Positions 9,040 through 17,388 of a stretch of 64,000 nucleotides of DNA are shown here, piece by piece. This stretch comes from Bacteroidia bacterium. Its GTDB lineage: Bacteria; Bacteroidota; Bacteroidia; J057; JADKCL01. Within the stretch, counting starts at the first letter, position 1, and every line of letters starts with the position of its first letter. The stretch covers positions 744,001-808,000 of the forward strand of contig JACJYV010000004.1 in NCBI GenBank assembly GCA_020635905.1. Reading direction: 5' to 3'. A program made the position numbers and the translations under genes. The notes below the pieces were generated by a model that saw nothing but the letters and a program-made list of their open reading frames with translations, ran no database searches and had not been told where the DNA came from.

Positions 9040-9921
9040 TCAGCCAAAGTGAGAAGCTGAAAAAGTAGTGGTTTTATACTCTTTCACGGGCTTGATAGAC
9101 ATAACCGGAATCAGGGAGTGATTGACCACGCGGGCTGCATGAGAGCCCATAAGGCTTTCTTTGAAGCTTTGCTCCTGCTGCATCATGATGCTGATCAGAT
9201 CGGCGTCGATCTGTTTGGCATACTCCATGACCGTGTCAGTAATGTCGTTGTTTTTGGTAACCACCATGGTGGAATCCACTTTGATTCCATTGGACTTGAT
9301 GTGAGCCACGGCTTTGGCCATGCGTTTTTTGAGCCTGTCTTTCACTTCTTCGTCTCCATCAGACCAAAGCACGGTCATAACAAACACTTCAGAGCCAAAT
9401 TTCTCGGCCAGTTTCACTGCCATGCTGACTTTTTCGCTGGTTTCCTTGGTAAGATCCAGGGGCACCAGGATGCGGTTGAAGCCCACGTGATCAGGCTTTT
9501 GACGGATGGTCAGCACCGGGCAGGGCGCATAACGAATCACCAGGCTGGCATTGCTGGCCACAAAGTATTCTTTCATGCCATCGAGTCCCTGGGTGCCCAT
9601 GATGATGTAATCAGCAGAGATTTCCTCGGCTGCATCCACAATTTTTTTATAGTCTTTGCCGATTTTCACCATCGTGCTCATGATCAGTTCAGGATCGCCA
9701 TGGGTTTTCATGTAATCCTCGAGCATTTTGGTGGCTTCCTTGCGGGCTTCAGATTCTTTGAATCCGCCGAAGATTTTCAAAGGGCTGGTCGGTGGCTCAA
9801 CCACGTGGAGGAAAATCAGTTCTGCATCTGCAACCTTGGCGAAATTCACCGCAGTTCCTACCGCAAATTCGCTCACCTCGGAAAAATCAGTGGGGAAAAG
9901 GATCTTTTTTTTAGTTGCCAT
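9040..9921 (-). CDS. Tandem universal stress protein (two UspA domains)
   Basis: 293 aa made of two UspA domains: residues about 3-142, starting KKILFPTDFSEVSEFAV and ending APCPVLTI, and about 148-277, starting FNRILVPLDLT and ending SLIPVMSI. Both keep the Asp after the first strand. The ATP-binding loop is MGTQGLDGMKEYFVASNASLVIR in the first half and MGSHAARVVNHS in the second, so GxxG-type nucleotide binding may be retained only partly. It is cytosolic; the family helps in stress endurance, and no specific partner is evident. The gene appears to be a single transcription unit with a good -7 box 83 bp upstream. Confidence 0.93.
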   Translation of the reverse strand: MATKKKILFPTDFSEVSEFAVGTAVNFAKVADAELIFLHVVEPPTSPLKIFGGFKESEARKEATKMLEDYMKTHGDPELIMSTMVKIGKDYKKIVDAAEEISADYIIMGTQGLDGMKEYFVASNASLVIRYAPCPVLTIRQKPDHVGFNRILVPLDLTKETSEKVSMAVKLAEKFGSEVFVMTVLWSDGDEEVKDRLKKRMAKAVAHIKSNGIKVDSTMVVTKNNDITDTVMEYAKQIDADLISIMMQQEQSFKESLMGSHAARVVNHSLIPVMSIKPVKEYKTTTFSASHFG

Positions 9922-10003
9922 TTCTGTATGGATATTTTTTTAGGGTTTTTTTGAAGTCAAAATGTCCGCCTGAGGCCGTAGAACGGTGATCTCAATCAGA
10001 CTG

Positions 10004-10034
10004 CAAAATTAAGAAATTATTAATTCATTCCCCA
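10004..10034 (-). promoter_or_regulatory. Candidate promoter of the usp gene
   Basis: Reading the minus strand, TTGG is followed about 20 nt later by TAATTTTG (10004-10011), close to the Bacteroidota TTG / TAnnTTTG arrangement. It lies about 83 bp upstream of the usp start. Confidence 0.5.
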
Positions 10035-10074
10035 AGGAAAAAATTTAAGTGAATCAGAGTGGATTTTTTGGGGA

Positions 10075-10695
10075 TTAGAAGCGGTTTTCCAACTCTCTGG
10101 CCAGACCCTGAAGGGTGTTGAAAGGATAATCCACCACACCCATATTGGCCATCCAGCCGGGAAGGTCTCCCCCAGCCTCAGCACTGTTGTAATGTTCAAC
10201 CCGCACACCTCCCTTATCATTGGGGCCAATGGTCCAGGTGGAATAGGAATAAGGAACCCTGACCCGTCCTTCTACTTTGGGAATGAAATCGGGCTTGGCC
10301 TCCACCGTGATAAAATAAGTCTTGTCTTCCTTTTGGGTAAAGGTCCAAAGGGCCACATTGTCGCGATCGGCCACGGGCCAGGGCGCGCTGGTAAAATAAT
10401 GCAGGTAATACTGCGTTTCTGTAACTTTTTTGATGATTTCCACCTTCTCGCTGCGATCCATCCATTTATGGTAATTGGAAAAATCGCGGATCACCATCAC
10501 CACCTGCTCGGGTTTGAAATTCAATTCCATGATCGACTTGGAATCCTTCATGGAGCTTTTAGTGGAGGGACGGGTGTACACTTTCAGACCATCCTTTTCC
10601 TTGGCCAGTTCCCAATTATTCCCTTCTGCGGTCAGAATGGAGATTCCAAAGGGAAAAAGAAGCAGCAGAAGGAAGGAAAGGGATTTACGGTGCAT
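10075..10695 (-). CDS. START-domain (SRPBCC fold) exported protein
   Basis: 206 aa with a signal peptide (MHRKSLSFLLLLLFPFGISILTA in outline). The rest fits a START/Bet v1-like lipid-binding fold: NNWELAKEKDGLKVYTRP, then VMVIRDFSNYHKWM, YYLHYFTSAPWPVADRDNV, and YSYSTWTIGP. The segment PWPVADRD is a frequent signature of bacterial START proteins related to StAR. It is the last gene of an apparent cmk-ispH-START operon, 17 bp after ispH. The ligand is unknown. The link to isoprenoid synthesis through ispH is positional only. Confidence 0.85.
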   Translation of the reverse strand: MHRKSLSFLLLLLFPFGISILTAEGNNWELAKEKDGLKVYTRPSTKSSMKDSKSIMELNFKPEQVVMVIRDFSNYHKWMDRSEKVEIIKKVTETQYYLHYFTSAPWPVADRDNVALWTFTQKEDKTYFITVEAKPDFIPKVEGRVRVPYSYSTWTIGPNDKGGVRVEHYNSAEAGGDLPGWMANMGVVDYPFNTLQGLARELENRF

Positions 10696-10712
10696 ATATT
10701 ATGAATGGAAAT

Positions 10713-11573
10713 TCAGGCCAGAATTGCTTCAGGAGTAATGTTGCGAATATAGGTTGCAGCCTCCTCCATCAGCCACATGGGCGTGGAAGTGGCCCCGCAG
10801 ATTCCCACTGTTTCCGCATCCCGAAACCATACAGGATCAATTTCGGGCATATCAGACACAAAATGGGTCCGCGGATTTACTGCTTTGCAAACATCGTGCA
10901 AAACTATTCCATTGGAACTTTTTTTGCCTGCCACAAACACCACTACATCGTACTGAGCGGCAAATCTCTGCAATTCAGGCTCACGATTGCTCACCTGCCT
11001 GCAAATGGTATCATTGACTTTCACCTCCTCCGTTTTGGATTCGATGATTCCTTTCAGATTATAATAGCTTTTGGTGCTTTTGGTGGTCTGGCTAAACATC
11101 TGAATGGGTCGCGAATAATCGAGATTTTCGAGATCTGCAGCACTGGTGATCACGGTGGCGTTCCCCAGGGTTTGCCCCAGAATGCCATTCACTTCTGCGT
11201 GACCTGGCTTGCCATAGACTACGATTTGCTGCTCCTCGTCATAGGCCTTGCGCACCCGGTTTTGCAGTTTCAAAACCACGGGACAGGAAGCATCAATCAG
11301 GGTAATGTCGTTTTCGAGGGCCGTTTTGTAGGTCGAAGGCGGCTCCCCATGGGCACGGATCAGCACGGTTTCACCCATCAGATTGGGCAAATCTTCGTGG
11401 CTGATGATGCGCAGGCCCATGGCCTGAAGGCGTTCCACCTCCTTATTATTATGCACAATATCTCCCAGACAATACAAATGATCGTTTTCGTGGAGAAAAT
11501 CCTCGGCCATTTCGATGGCGTAAACCACTCCAAAGCAAAAACCAGATTGCTGATCGACTTCGACTTTAAGCAT
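10713..11573 (-). CDS. ispH: 4-hydroxy-3-methylbut-2-enyl diphosphate reductase
   Basis: 286 aa. This is the last step of the MEP isoprenoid pathway, reducing HMBPP to IPP and DMAPP with a [4Fe-4S] cluster. The cluster cysteines are visible in GFCFGV (Cys13), DASCPVV and NDTICRQVSNR. Also present are HNNKEV, the catalytic-region IRAHGEPPSTY and VFVAGKKSSNG, and the terminal GICGATSTPMWLMEE. It overlaps the 3' end of cmk by 8 bp. A cmk-ispH pair is common in Bacteroidota, so translational coupling is likely. Confidence 0.98.
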   Translation of the reverse strand: MLKVEVDQQSGFCFGVVYAIEMAEDFLHENDHLYCLGDIVHNNKEVERLQAMGLRIISHEDLPNLMGETVLIRAHGEPPSTYKTALENDITLIDASCPVVLKLQNRVRKAYDEEQQIVVYGKPGHAEVNGILGQTLGNATVITSAADLENLDYSRPIQMFSQTTKSTKSYYNLKGIIESKTEEVKVNDTICRQVSNREPELQRFAAQYDVVVFVAGKKSSNGIVLHDVCKAVNPRTHFVSDMPEIDPVWFRDAETVGICGATSTPMWLMEEAATYIRNITPEAILA

Positions 11574-12267
11574 TGGTCACCACATTTTCGTTGATAATTC
11601 GCATGGCATGTTCTACCACAAACTGAACCTGCTGGTCAATTGTTTTATCCGTGGTATCCAGCTCCAGCGCATCTGCGGCCCGGCGCAGGGGACTTTCCTG
11701 GCGGGTGGTGTCGATATGGTCACGGTGGCGGATGTTGTCGCGAATTTCTTTGTCAGATTGGGAAATTCCGCTCCTGCTCAACTGCAATTGGCGTCTTTCC
11801 ACCCTTTTTTCGAGGGTGGCTGACATAAAAATCTTCAGATCAGCATGGGGAAAAACCACGGTGCCTATGTCCCTCCCGTCCATTACAATGCCCTTTTTCT
11901 TACCAATCTGGTGCTGCAGGAGAACCAGCTTTTCGCGCACGGGCTTCATGGCAGCCACTTCACTGACCACATTGGAAACGGTCAGGGTGCGGATTTCCTG
12001 CTCAACATTTTCTCCATTGAGAATCAGGTCGCTGGAGGCGCCGTCAGGATTGAGGTCGAATTCGAGGTGAATTTCGTCCAGCGCAGCAAAAAGTTCAGGA
12101 GTTTCCCGATCCACAGGAATGCCCTTGCGCAGCAAATACAGGGCCACGCCGCGATACATAGCTCCCGTATCGACGTGGACGTAATGTAATGCTTTGGCAA
12201 CATTCTTGGCGGTGGTACTTTTTCCGCAAGCGGAATACCCGTCGATGGCTATGATGATCTTATTCAC
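11566..12267 (-). CDS. cmk: Cytidylate kinase
   Basis: 233 aa from the GTG at 12267. The enzyme phosphorylates CMP/dCMP. The P-loop is GYSACGKST, followed by YVHVDTGAMYRGVALYLL, the GRDIGTVVFPHADLKIFMSA nucleotide/Mg region, and RHRDHIDTTRQESPL in the lid/core. No ATG is available. GTG at 12267 gives the conserved family start (M)NKIIIAIDG; an in-frame GTG three codons upstream (12276) is the alternative. It is the first gene of the operon with ispH and the START gene. The divergent outer-membrane gene starts 148 bp away. Confidence 0.96.
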   Translation of the reverse strand: MNKIIIAIDGYSACGKSTTAKNVAKALHYVHVDTGAMYRGVALYLLRKGIPVDRETPELFAALDEIHLEFDLNPDGASSDLILNGENVEQEIRTLTVSNVVSEVAAMKPVREKLVLLQHQIGKKKGIVMDGRDIGTVVFPHADLKIFMSATLEKRVERRQLQLSRSGISQSDKEIRDNIRHRDHIDTTRQESPLRRAADALELDTTDKTIDQQVQFVVEHAMRIINENVVTNA

Positions 12268-12414
12268 GATAAGCACAAAATTAAGAGAATTCCGCCTTCA
12301 ATCCCACACTATTCGAGCTAAAATATAAACATCTCTCAACCCGTTGTCCTTTTTATAACGATATCCACAGACAGCTTGTTTTTTAGCTCTGCTTCTTATC
12401 CTTAAATTTGCCTT

Positions 12415-13119
12415 GTGAAAATTAATTCTGGTCTGATTTCCATCCTGATTTTGTTATGCCTTTCCCTTCCTCAGATGGGAAAAAGCCAGGTCAGTGAGGA
12501 GGAAAAACCCGCAAAGCCAGTTAAAGTATTATTTGGCTTCGACAGCTATAACTCCTTCATTGCCAATAAGCGGGCTTCCATTTTTGGATTGCGTTTTGGG
12601 ATCGAGATCAGGGAGAAATGGCGGGTAGGAACGGGACTCTATTTCCTGACTTCAGACCTGCAAAAGACAGTTATTTTGCCCGACACCAACGGAAATCCCC
12701 TGCAAAGCCGTGTAAAGTTGAATCTGGTTTACTTTGGGTACTTTGGCGAATATATTTTCTTTCGCAATCAGCGCTGGGAGTTCAGTGCGCCCATTTATTT
12801 GGGCCTGGGCGTTGCGGGTTTGTCCAGGGTAAATAATCCAACTGTCGTGCTTCCTTTTACCAAACGAACTTTCCCTGTGCTCGTACCTGCAGTAACTGGC
12901 CAATACAAGTTTTTTCCCTGGATTGGGTTGGGATTGGGCACGGGATATCGCCTGATTCTGGGTCGGCAACCCATCATCAATGAATCCCTCAATTCATGGG
13001 TTTATGCCATCAAAGTCAAGATTTTCCTGGGGCCGCTGTGGCGCGCAGTGACCAAGGGGGAATGGCTTTTTCCGCCCAAAGAGCATCATCACAAAGAAGA
13101 ATTTAAAGAAGAAGGTTGA
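12415..13119 (+). CDS. Putative outer-membrane beta-barrel protein, unknown family
   Basis: 234 aa with a signal peptide (ILILLCLSLPQMGKSQV). The mature part has amphipathic strands with many Gly/Tyr/Phe residues (IFGLRFGIEIREKWRVGTGLYF, LVYFGYFGEYIFF, IYLGLGVAGLS) and a His/Glu-rich tail HHHKEEFKEEG. I do not recognise a named family. The start is GTG at 12415. A TAAATTTG box (12403-12410) ends only 4 nt before it, suggesting a very short or absent 5' leader. It is convergent with queD, with the stop codons adjacent (13117-13122). Confidence 0.75.
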   Translation: MKINSGLISILILLCLSLPQMGKSQVSEEEKPAKPVKVLFGFDSYNSFIANKRASIFGLRFGIEIREKWRVGTGLYFLTSDLQKTVILPDTNGNPLQSRVKLNLVYFGYFGEYIFFRNQRWEFSAPIYLGLGVAGLSRVNNPTVVLPFTKRTFPVLVPAVTGQYKFFPWIGLGLGTGYRLILGRQPIINESLNSWVYAIKVKIFLGPLWRAVTKGEWLFPPKEHHHKEEFKEEG

Positions 13120-13497
13120 TCAGGCTTTGTATTCGGCCATGCTGGTGCAGGTTTCGTGGACCACCACGCTGTCGAGCTGGGGAAGCAGGGGTTTGATCTC
13201 CTGAAAAAGCCATTTGGCGAGATTCTCAGAGGTGGGTTGACGCAACAAATCAATATTGTGCACCTCGGCCACTTCATTGAGGCAATAGTGGTCGAGCATT
13301 TCTATATAAGGCTTGACCACGGATTTGATTTCGGCAAAATCCACCAGAATGCCCGTTTTGGGATCAATTTCACCCATTAATTTGATTTCCACCTTGAAGC
13401 TGTGTCCGTGCAACCTGCGGCATTTGTGCCCCTCTGGAAAGGCAGGAAGGTAGTGAGCAGCCTCAAAATCGAATTTTTTGGTAAGAAATACGGGCAT
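13120..13497 (-). CDS. queD: 6-carboxy-5,6,7,8-tetrahydropterin synthase (QueD)
   Basis: 125 aa. It converts 7,8-dihydroneopterin triphosphate to 6-carboxytetrahydropterin in the queuosine/7-deazaguanine pathway. Zinc ligands are His15 (FEAAHYLP) and His30/His32 (LHGHSF). The catalytic Cys26 lies in EGHKCRRLHGHSF, which marks QueD and is not expected in eukaryotic-type PTPS. LDHYCLNEV and PTSENLAKWLF with the terminal HETCTSMAEY complete the family pattern. No other queuosine genes are nearby. It is convergent with the upstream gene with no spacer. Confidence 0.95.
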   Translation of the reverse strand: MPVFLTKKFDFEAAHYLPAFPEGHKCRRLHGHSFKVEIKLMGEIDPKTGILVDFAEIKSVVKPYIEMLDHYCLNEVAEVHNIDLLRQPTSENLAKWLFQEIKPLLPQLDSVVVHETCTSMAEYKA

Positions 13498-13623
13498 AAG
13501 TTTAAATATCCGGCAAAGGAATGAAAATCAGTCCATTTTTCAAAGAAAATACCATTTGGAGAGGGGTTTGATCAATTGAGTGGCAGGAATTTATCCCCAA
13601 TTTGATTTCGTTCGTCTAATTGA

Positions 13624-13656
13624 GTTGCAAAATTGAAGTGCTTATGGATACTTTTG
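13624..13656 (+). promoter_or_regulatory. Candidate promoter of the BON-LysM gene
   Basis: TTG at 13625-13627 and TACTTTTG at 13649-13656 are separated by 21 nt, fitting the Bacteroidota -33/-7 pattern. The start codon follows 43 nt later. Confidence 0.5.
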
Positions 13657-13698
13657 TTCAACTCATTTATATCCTTTAAATCTAAAACGTAAATTATC

Positions 13699-14166
13699 AT
13701 GGGAATTTTCGATTTTATCTCAGGCTCAGGCAGCAAGGAAGTTGTTCCTCCCAAGCCAAGCCCGGCCGCAACCAAAGCCTCAATTGACGCGGCAATGACC
13801 CAAACCCTCACCCAGGTACTCGACAAATACGACCTGAAAGTGGAGCATCCCAAAGTCAGTTTTGACGGAGGAGTGGTGAAAATTTCAGGCAAGGCTGAAA
13901 ATCAGACTACCCGCGAGAAAGTGGTGCTGGCCCTCGGAAATATCAAAGGTGTTTCTCAGGTTGACGACCAGATGACGGTGGATAAAGTGGAGCCCCAGGC
14001 CAAATTTTACACCGTAAAATCAGGTGACACTTTGGGCAAAATCGCCAAGGAATATTACGGAAATGCAGGTAAATATCCGGTGATTTTTGAGGCCAATAAG
14101 CCCATGCTGAAAAGCGCTGACCTGATTTATCCGGGTCAGGTGCTGCGCATTCCGCCTCAGGATTGA
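13699..14166 (+). CDS. BON + LysM protein (YgaU/Kbp-like)
   Basis: 155 aa. A BON domain (about 30-95; VSFDGGVVKISGKAENQTTREKVVLALGNI) is followed by a LysM domain (about 104-153; FYTVKSGDTLGKIAKEYYGN...IFEANKPMLKSADLIYPGQ). Both length and sequence closely parallel E. coli Kbp (YgaU), a small potassium-binding BON-LysM protein. No signal peptide is visible (MGIFDFISGSGSK), also as in Kbp. Potassium binding is inference from that similarity. It is monocistronic, with a promoter candidate upstream and a terminator at 14191-14221. Confidence 0.92.
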   Translation: MGIFDFISGSGSKEVVPPKPSPAATKASIDAAMTQTLTQVLDKYDLKVEHPKVSFDGGVVKISGKAENQTTREKVVLALGNIKGVSQVDDQMTVDKVEPQAKFYTVKSGDTLGKIAKEYYGNAGKYPVIFEANKPMLKSADLIYPGQVLRIPPQD

Positions 14167-14190
14167 TCCAGATATCATTATCAAAATATT

Positions 14191-14221
14191 AAAGAGGCCG
14201 CTTCATGTGGCCTCTTTTTTT
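14191..14221 (+). terminator. Intrinsic terminator of the BON-LysM gene
   Basis: AAAGAGGCC and GGCCTCTTT form a stem around an 8-nt loop, followed by a T run, 25 bp after the stop codon. Confidence 0.88.
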
Positions 14222-14254
14222 GGCCCAAAACCAGCTTTATGTTTACCTTTGGAC

Positions 14255-15196
14255 ATGAAACGCAATTTTCTCAATTCCGCCATTCTGGCCCTTTTTGCTG
14301 CATTTTTCATCTTTTCCTGTGGCAACCCCAATCAAAAGCTGATTGAAAATGCCCCTCTGATCACCCGCGAGATCAAAGATGATCTGGGACGGCCCATGAG
14401 TTTTGCCAAAGCTCCTGAAAAGGTGATTTCCCTTGCTCCCAGTATTACGGAAATGATTTTCGCCATTGGAGCCCAGGAACGCCTGGTGGCCCGCAGCCAG
14501 GCCTGCAATTACCCGCCAGAAGCCGAAAATGTGCCCGAAATCCAGACCTACCCCGATCTGGATCTTCAGGGAATTGTGATGATGGAACCCGATCTGGTGC
14601 TGGCCACCACGGAAATTTTTACCGAGGACCTGATCCCCTATTTTGAGAAGTTCAAAATCAAGATTTTCTTCCAGGACTTTAACAGTACGGAAGATATTTA
14701 CCGCAATTTGAATGTGCTGGGCGATTTGCTGGGCCATGATCTCGAATCGCAAACCTTGGTGGACAGCCTGCAAAAGATGGAAAAACAAATCATGGATTCC
14801 ACCCAAAGTCAGATCAAATATGGCACCCTGGTGCTGGCTGGCACGGATCCGCTGGTGGTGGCCGGGGGCAAAAGCTTTCTCAATGAGCTGATTGAGAAGG
14901 CAGGCGGCAAAAATGTCTGTGCTGATCTGGCTGAAAAATATCCCACTGTTTCTCCCGAGGCCATCCTGAAATGGGATCCTGAGGTTTTGATTCTGCCCAC
15001 CCGCAACGACAATGATTTCAGCATTCTGGTCAGCGCCTACCCTGCATTTCAGGGGTTGAAAGCAGTGACCAACCACCAGGTTTACTCCATTGATCCCAAT
15101 CTGGTATTCCGTCCCGGGCCGAGAACGATCGAGGCCCTTGGCCTCATTACCAACATGTTACACGCCCGCATCAACACCTCAGACCTCGAAAAATGA
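14255..15196 (+). CDS. ABC transporter substrate-binding lipoprotein (BtuF/FepB family)
   Basis: 313 aa from ATG 14255. An earlier in-frame ATG at 14207 falls inside the preceding terminator and would put residues before the signal sequence. A type II signal peptide ends in the lipobox FIFSC. Peripla_BP_2 domain: PEKVISLAPSITEMIFAIGAQERLVARS, then EIQTYPDLDLQGIVMMEPDLVLA, and FLNELIEKAGGKNV. The family binds cobalamin, haem or ferric siderophores in the periplasm. It overlaps the permease gene by 4 bp (ATGA), so the two are coupled. Which ligand it binds cannot be told. Confidence 0.9.
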   Translation: MKRNFLNSAILALFAAFFIFSCGNPNQKLIENAPLITREIKDDLGRPMSFAKAPEKVISLAPSITEMIFAIGAQERLVARSQACNYPPEAENVPEIQTYPDLDLQGIVMMEPDLVLATTEIFTEDLIPYFEKFKIKIFFQDFNSTEDIYRNLNVLGDLLGHDLESQTLVDSLQKMEKQIMDSTQSQIKYGTLVLAGTDPLVVAGGKSFLNELIEKAGGKNVCADLAEKYPTVSPEAILKWDPEVLILPTRNDNDFSILVSAYPAFQGLKAVTNHQVYSIDPNLVFRPGPRTIEALGLITNMLHARINTSDLEK

Positions 15197-16194
15197 GGCT
15201 TCCCTCCTGGCTCCAGGCCCTGGGTGCCCTTGTAATTACCCTGCTGGTCATCTTTTTGGGGATGAACACGGGGCCGTTCGACTTTATGCCTGGCGATATT
15301 TTCAGGGTGATTGTCGGACAGGAGATTGACCATGAGACGGTGCTGTTGAATATGCGGCTTCCCCGTGTCATTCTGGCCCTCATAACGGGTGCAATTCTTA
15401 CCCTGGGAGGCTTTTTCATGCAGGCATTGGTCAAAAATCCATTGGCAGATCCCTACATCATGGGCATTTCCACGGGAGCAGGTTTTGGGGTGAATCTCCT
15501 GATTGTAGGCCTCATTCCCGTGGCCAGCCTCACCTTATTTACCTACCCGCTTTTCGCCTTTCTGGGAGGCATGGTCAGTCTGATTCTGGTGCTGGCTTTG
15601 GGGTATTCTGCCATTCAGGAGGATTCTGGCCGCTTTTTGGTAGCAGGAATTGCTGTTTCGTCCCTTTTTACCGCCCTGACCGGGCTCCTGATTTACGAGT
15701 TCACCAGCGACGACAACATTCGCCAGATCCTTTTCTGGTCCTTTGGCAGTCTGAACCGCGCAAGTTGGGAGGCAGTTTCTGTGACTTTGGTGTTTCTGTT
15801 CACGGGCTGGGGATTTGGCCTGGCCTGGGGCAATCGCCTGGATGTACTGATTCTGGGTGACCAGCAGGCCCGAACTTTGGGCATGAATGTGACGGTCGCG
15901 AAGCTTGCCATTTTGGGGGTAACTGTTTTCATGGTCGCGGGCAGCATTGCTTTTACGGGCCCGATTGGGTTTGTGGGCATGATGCTGCCGCACTTCAGCC
16001 GGGCTTTTAACGGGGTAAATCACCGCAGAAATCTGGTCAGCGGCCCGCTGCTGGGGGGATGTTATCTGGCGCTTTGCGATGTGATCGGCCGGGCAGTGCA
16101 TCCCGTTGGAAACCTGCCCATTGGGATTGTGACCGCCATTCTGGGGGTGCCTTTTTTCCTTTATTTGCTTTACTCGGGCAAAGGAAAATTATGA
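15193..16194 (+). CDS. FecCD/BtuC-type ABC transporter permease
   Basis: 333 aa, 9-10 membrane segments. FecCD signatures: MRLPRVILALITGAILTLGG, MQALVKNPLADPYIMGISTGAG and, near the end, GPIGFVGMMLPHFSRAFNGVNHRRN...GRAVHPVGNLPIGIVTAILGVPFFLYLL in pieces. The family forms the inner-membrane channel for cobalamin, haem or siderophores. It is intact, but no ATPase (BtuD/FepC) gene follows: the next gene is convergent and overlaps by 6 bp. The ATPase must come from elsewhere if the transporter works. Confidence 0.93.
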   Translation: MRLPSWLQALGALVITLLVIFLGMNTGPFDFMPGDIFRVIVGQEIDHETVLLNMRLPRVILALITGAILTLGGFFMQALVKNPLADPYIMGISTGAGFGVNLLIVGLIPVASLTLFTYPLFAFLGGMVSLILVLALGYSAIQEDSGRFLVAGIAVSSLFTALTGLLIYEFTSDDNIRQILFWSFGSLNRASWEAVSVTLVFLFTGWGFGLAWGNRLDVLILGDQQARTLGMNVTVAKLAILGVTVFMVAGSIAFTGPIGFVGMMLPHFSRAFNGVNHRRNLVSGPLLGGCYLALCDVIGRAVHPVGNLPIGIVTAILGVPFFLYLLYSGKGKL

Positions 16195-17379
16195 TTTCCG
16201 TTCTGACAACCAGCTTTGATACTCAGGAGATTTCAGGAAATTCTCAAACACAGCCTCCATTTCCATTTCCTCTGGTTGCATGGCAAATTTTTTCGTCAGC
16301 AAGTCCAGACTTTTGATTGCCTCAGCGTAGCTGAGGCTTTGCACCTCCGTTTTGAATTTCAAAAAATAGCCCCAGTCCTTCTCAGGTTCCAGCTCAATTA
16401 CTTTGTCCGCGTGGCGCAGGGCATTGGGAAAATCCCCCTCAGCCAGAAAAGAATAGCCCCGAAATTCCTCCACCACCCCATCAGGCTGACCAATTCTGGC
16501 TTCCAGCTTATTGAGCAGGTTACGAAGTTTGGGAAAATCACCCCGATTATACAGTGCATCAACCCCCATGATAAACCAGGAAGAATCATCGGCAAATTGT
16601 CTTTCAAAATCATCCAAAGCCAAATAATACTCGGTTTCACCCACATTTCTGGCGGCTTCCACCCTCAAAATCATGATTGATTTTTGAAACTTCAGTTTTT
16701 CCGGCAGGGTCTCATACCCAGTCAAAAATTGACGAAAGGCATTTTCCTTGTATAATTTGGTCAGGGTTTTCATCGCTTCAACCTTCTCCTTCCCTCCTTC
16801 TTCCTGCGGTACCCATTCCCCCGAACTATCCATAAAATTTGCCAAAACCACCGTTCTCAGGGACTGACTGATCCATTCTCCCGAAGAGTAAGTGTAGATA
16901 TTTTCCACCATGACATTGCCCCTTGCGTCGCGGCCGGGCTGAATTTCAAAATAATTGGTGGCTTCATTGGAGGAGGCACGAAAGACCACCACGGTGGCAC
17001 CATTTTCTTTCTTGAAATAACGAATTGCTTCCAGATAGCCGCCCCGGGCTGGTTCAAAAACCGCACTGGCAAACTGATACGCAAATTGCTTTCGGGACCA
17101 GTCAGAAATTTTCATTTCCTTTCTTCTGGAGGGAGGCAGGTCATAAAAACTCTGATCGAGCAGATGATCCACTGAGATTTTCGAAGCCAGAAAGCCCACA
17201 GAATTTTGCAGAAAGGCATTTTCCAGATCCCGGGCAAAGGATTCGGCCTCTACCGTGTTCATGGGGTAGTACTCAGCGGGTGGCCCGGAAACCTCCTCTT
17301 TACATCCTGCTAACGAGGAAATAAAAAGGGCAATGAAAAATAAATTCATTGCCCTTCTAAAAGTGACTTTTCCTGTCAT
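16189..17379 (-). CDS. Lipoprotein of unknown function with TPR-like C-terminal half
   Basis: 396 aa. A type II signal peptide (MNLFFIALFISSLAGC) has the lipobox LAGC. From the first ATG (17379) ten residues precede it; ATG at 17349 would give a cleaner signal peptide. The N-terminal half (about 40-170) is an alpha/beta module (AESFARDLENAFLQNSVGFLASKISVDHLLDQSFYD in outline). The C-terminal half (about 240-385) looks TPR-like (YYLALDDFERQFADDSSWFIMGVDALYNRGDFPKL, FLAEGDFPNALRHADKVIELEP). I do not recognise a family. It follows floA by 9 bp. A strong hairpin sits on its first codons (see 17315-17356). Confidence 0.75.
   Translation of the reverse strand: MTGKVTFRRAMNLFFIALFISSLAGCKEEVSGPPAEYYPMNTVEAESFARDLENAFLQNSVGFLASKISVDHLLDQSFYDLPPSRRKEMKISDWSRKQFAYQFASAVFEPARGGYLEAIRYFKKENGATVVVFRASSNEATNYFEIQPGRDARGNVMVENIYTYSSGEWISQSLRTVVLANFMDSSGEWVPQEEGGKEKVEAMKTLTKLYKENAFRQFLTGYETLPEKLKFQKSIMILRVEAARNVGETEYYLALDDFERQFADDSSWFIMGVDALYNRGDFPKLRNLLNKLEARIGQPDGVVEEFRGYSFLAEGDFPNALRHADKVIELEPEKDWGYFLKFKTEVQSLSYAEAIKSLDLLTKKFAMQPEEMEMEAVFENFLKSPEYQSWLSERKS
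17315..17356 (-). promoter_or_regulatory. Terminator- or attenuator-like hairpin in the start of the lipoprotein gene
   Basis: AAGGGCAATGAA (minus strand, 17356-17345) is perfectly complementary to TTCATTGCCCTT (17337-17326) across a 7-nt loop and is followed by TTTTATTTCC. The left arm contains the alternative ATG at 17349. This could end floA transcription or attenuate the downstream gene. Confidence 0.55.
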
Positions 17380-17388
17380 GAAAAGGAA

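Noticed and set aside
14207..14254. Extended N-terminus of the BtuF-like lipoprotein from ATG 14207.
   Set aside because: It starts inside the terminator of the preceding gene and would place residues before the lipoprotein signal peptide.
14167..14254. Cobalamin riboswitch upstream of the BtuF-like gene.
   Set aside because: Only 88 bp are available, mostly terminator, and no B12-box-like sequence is seen.
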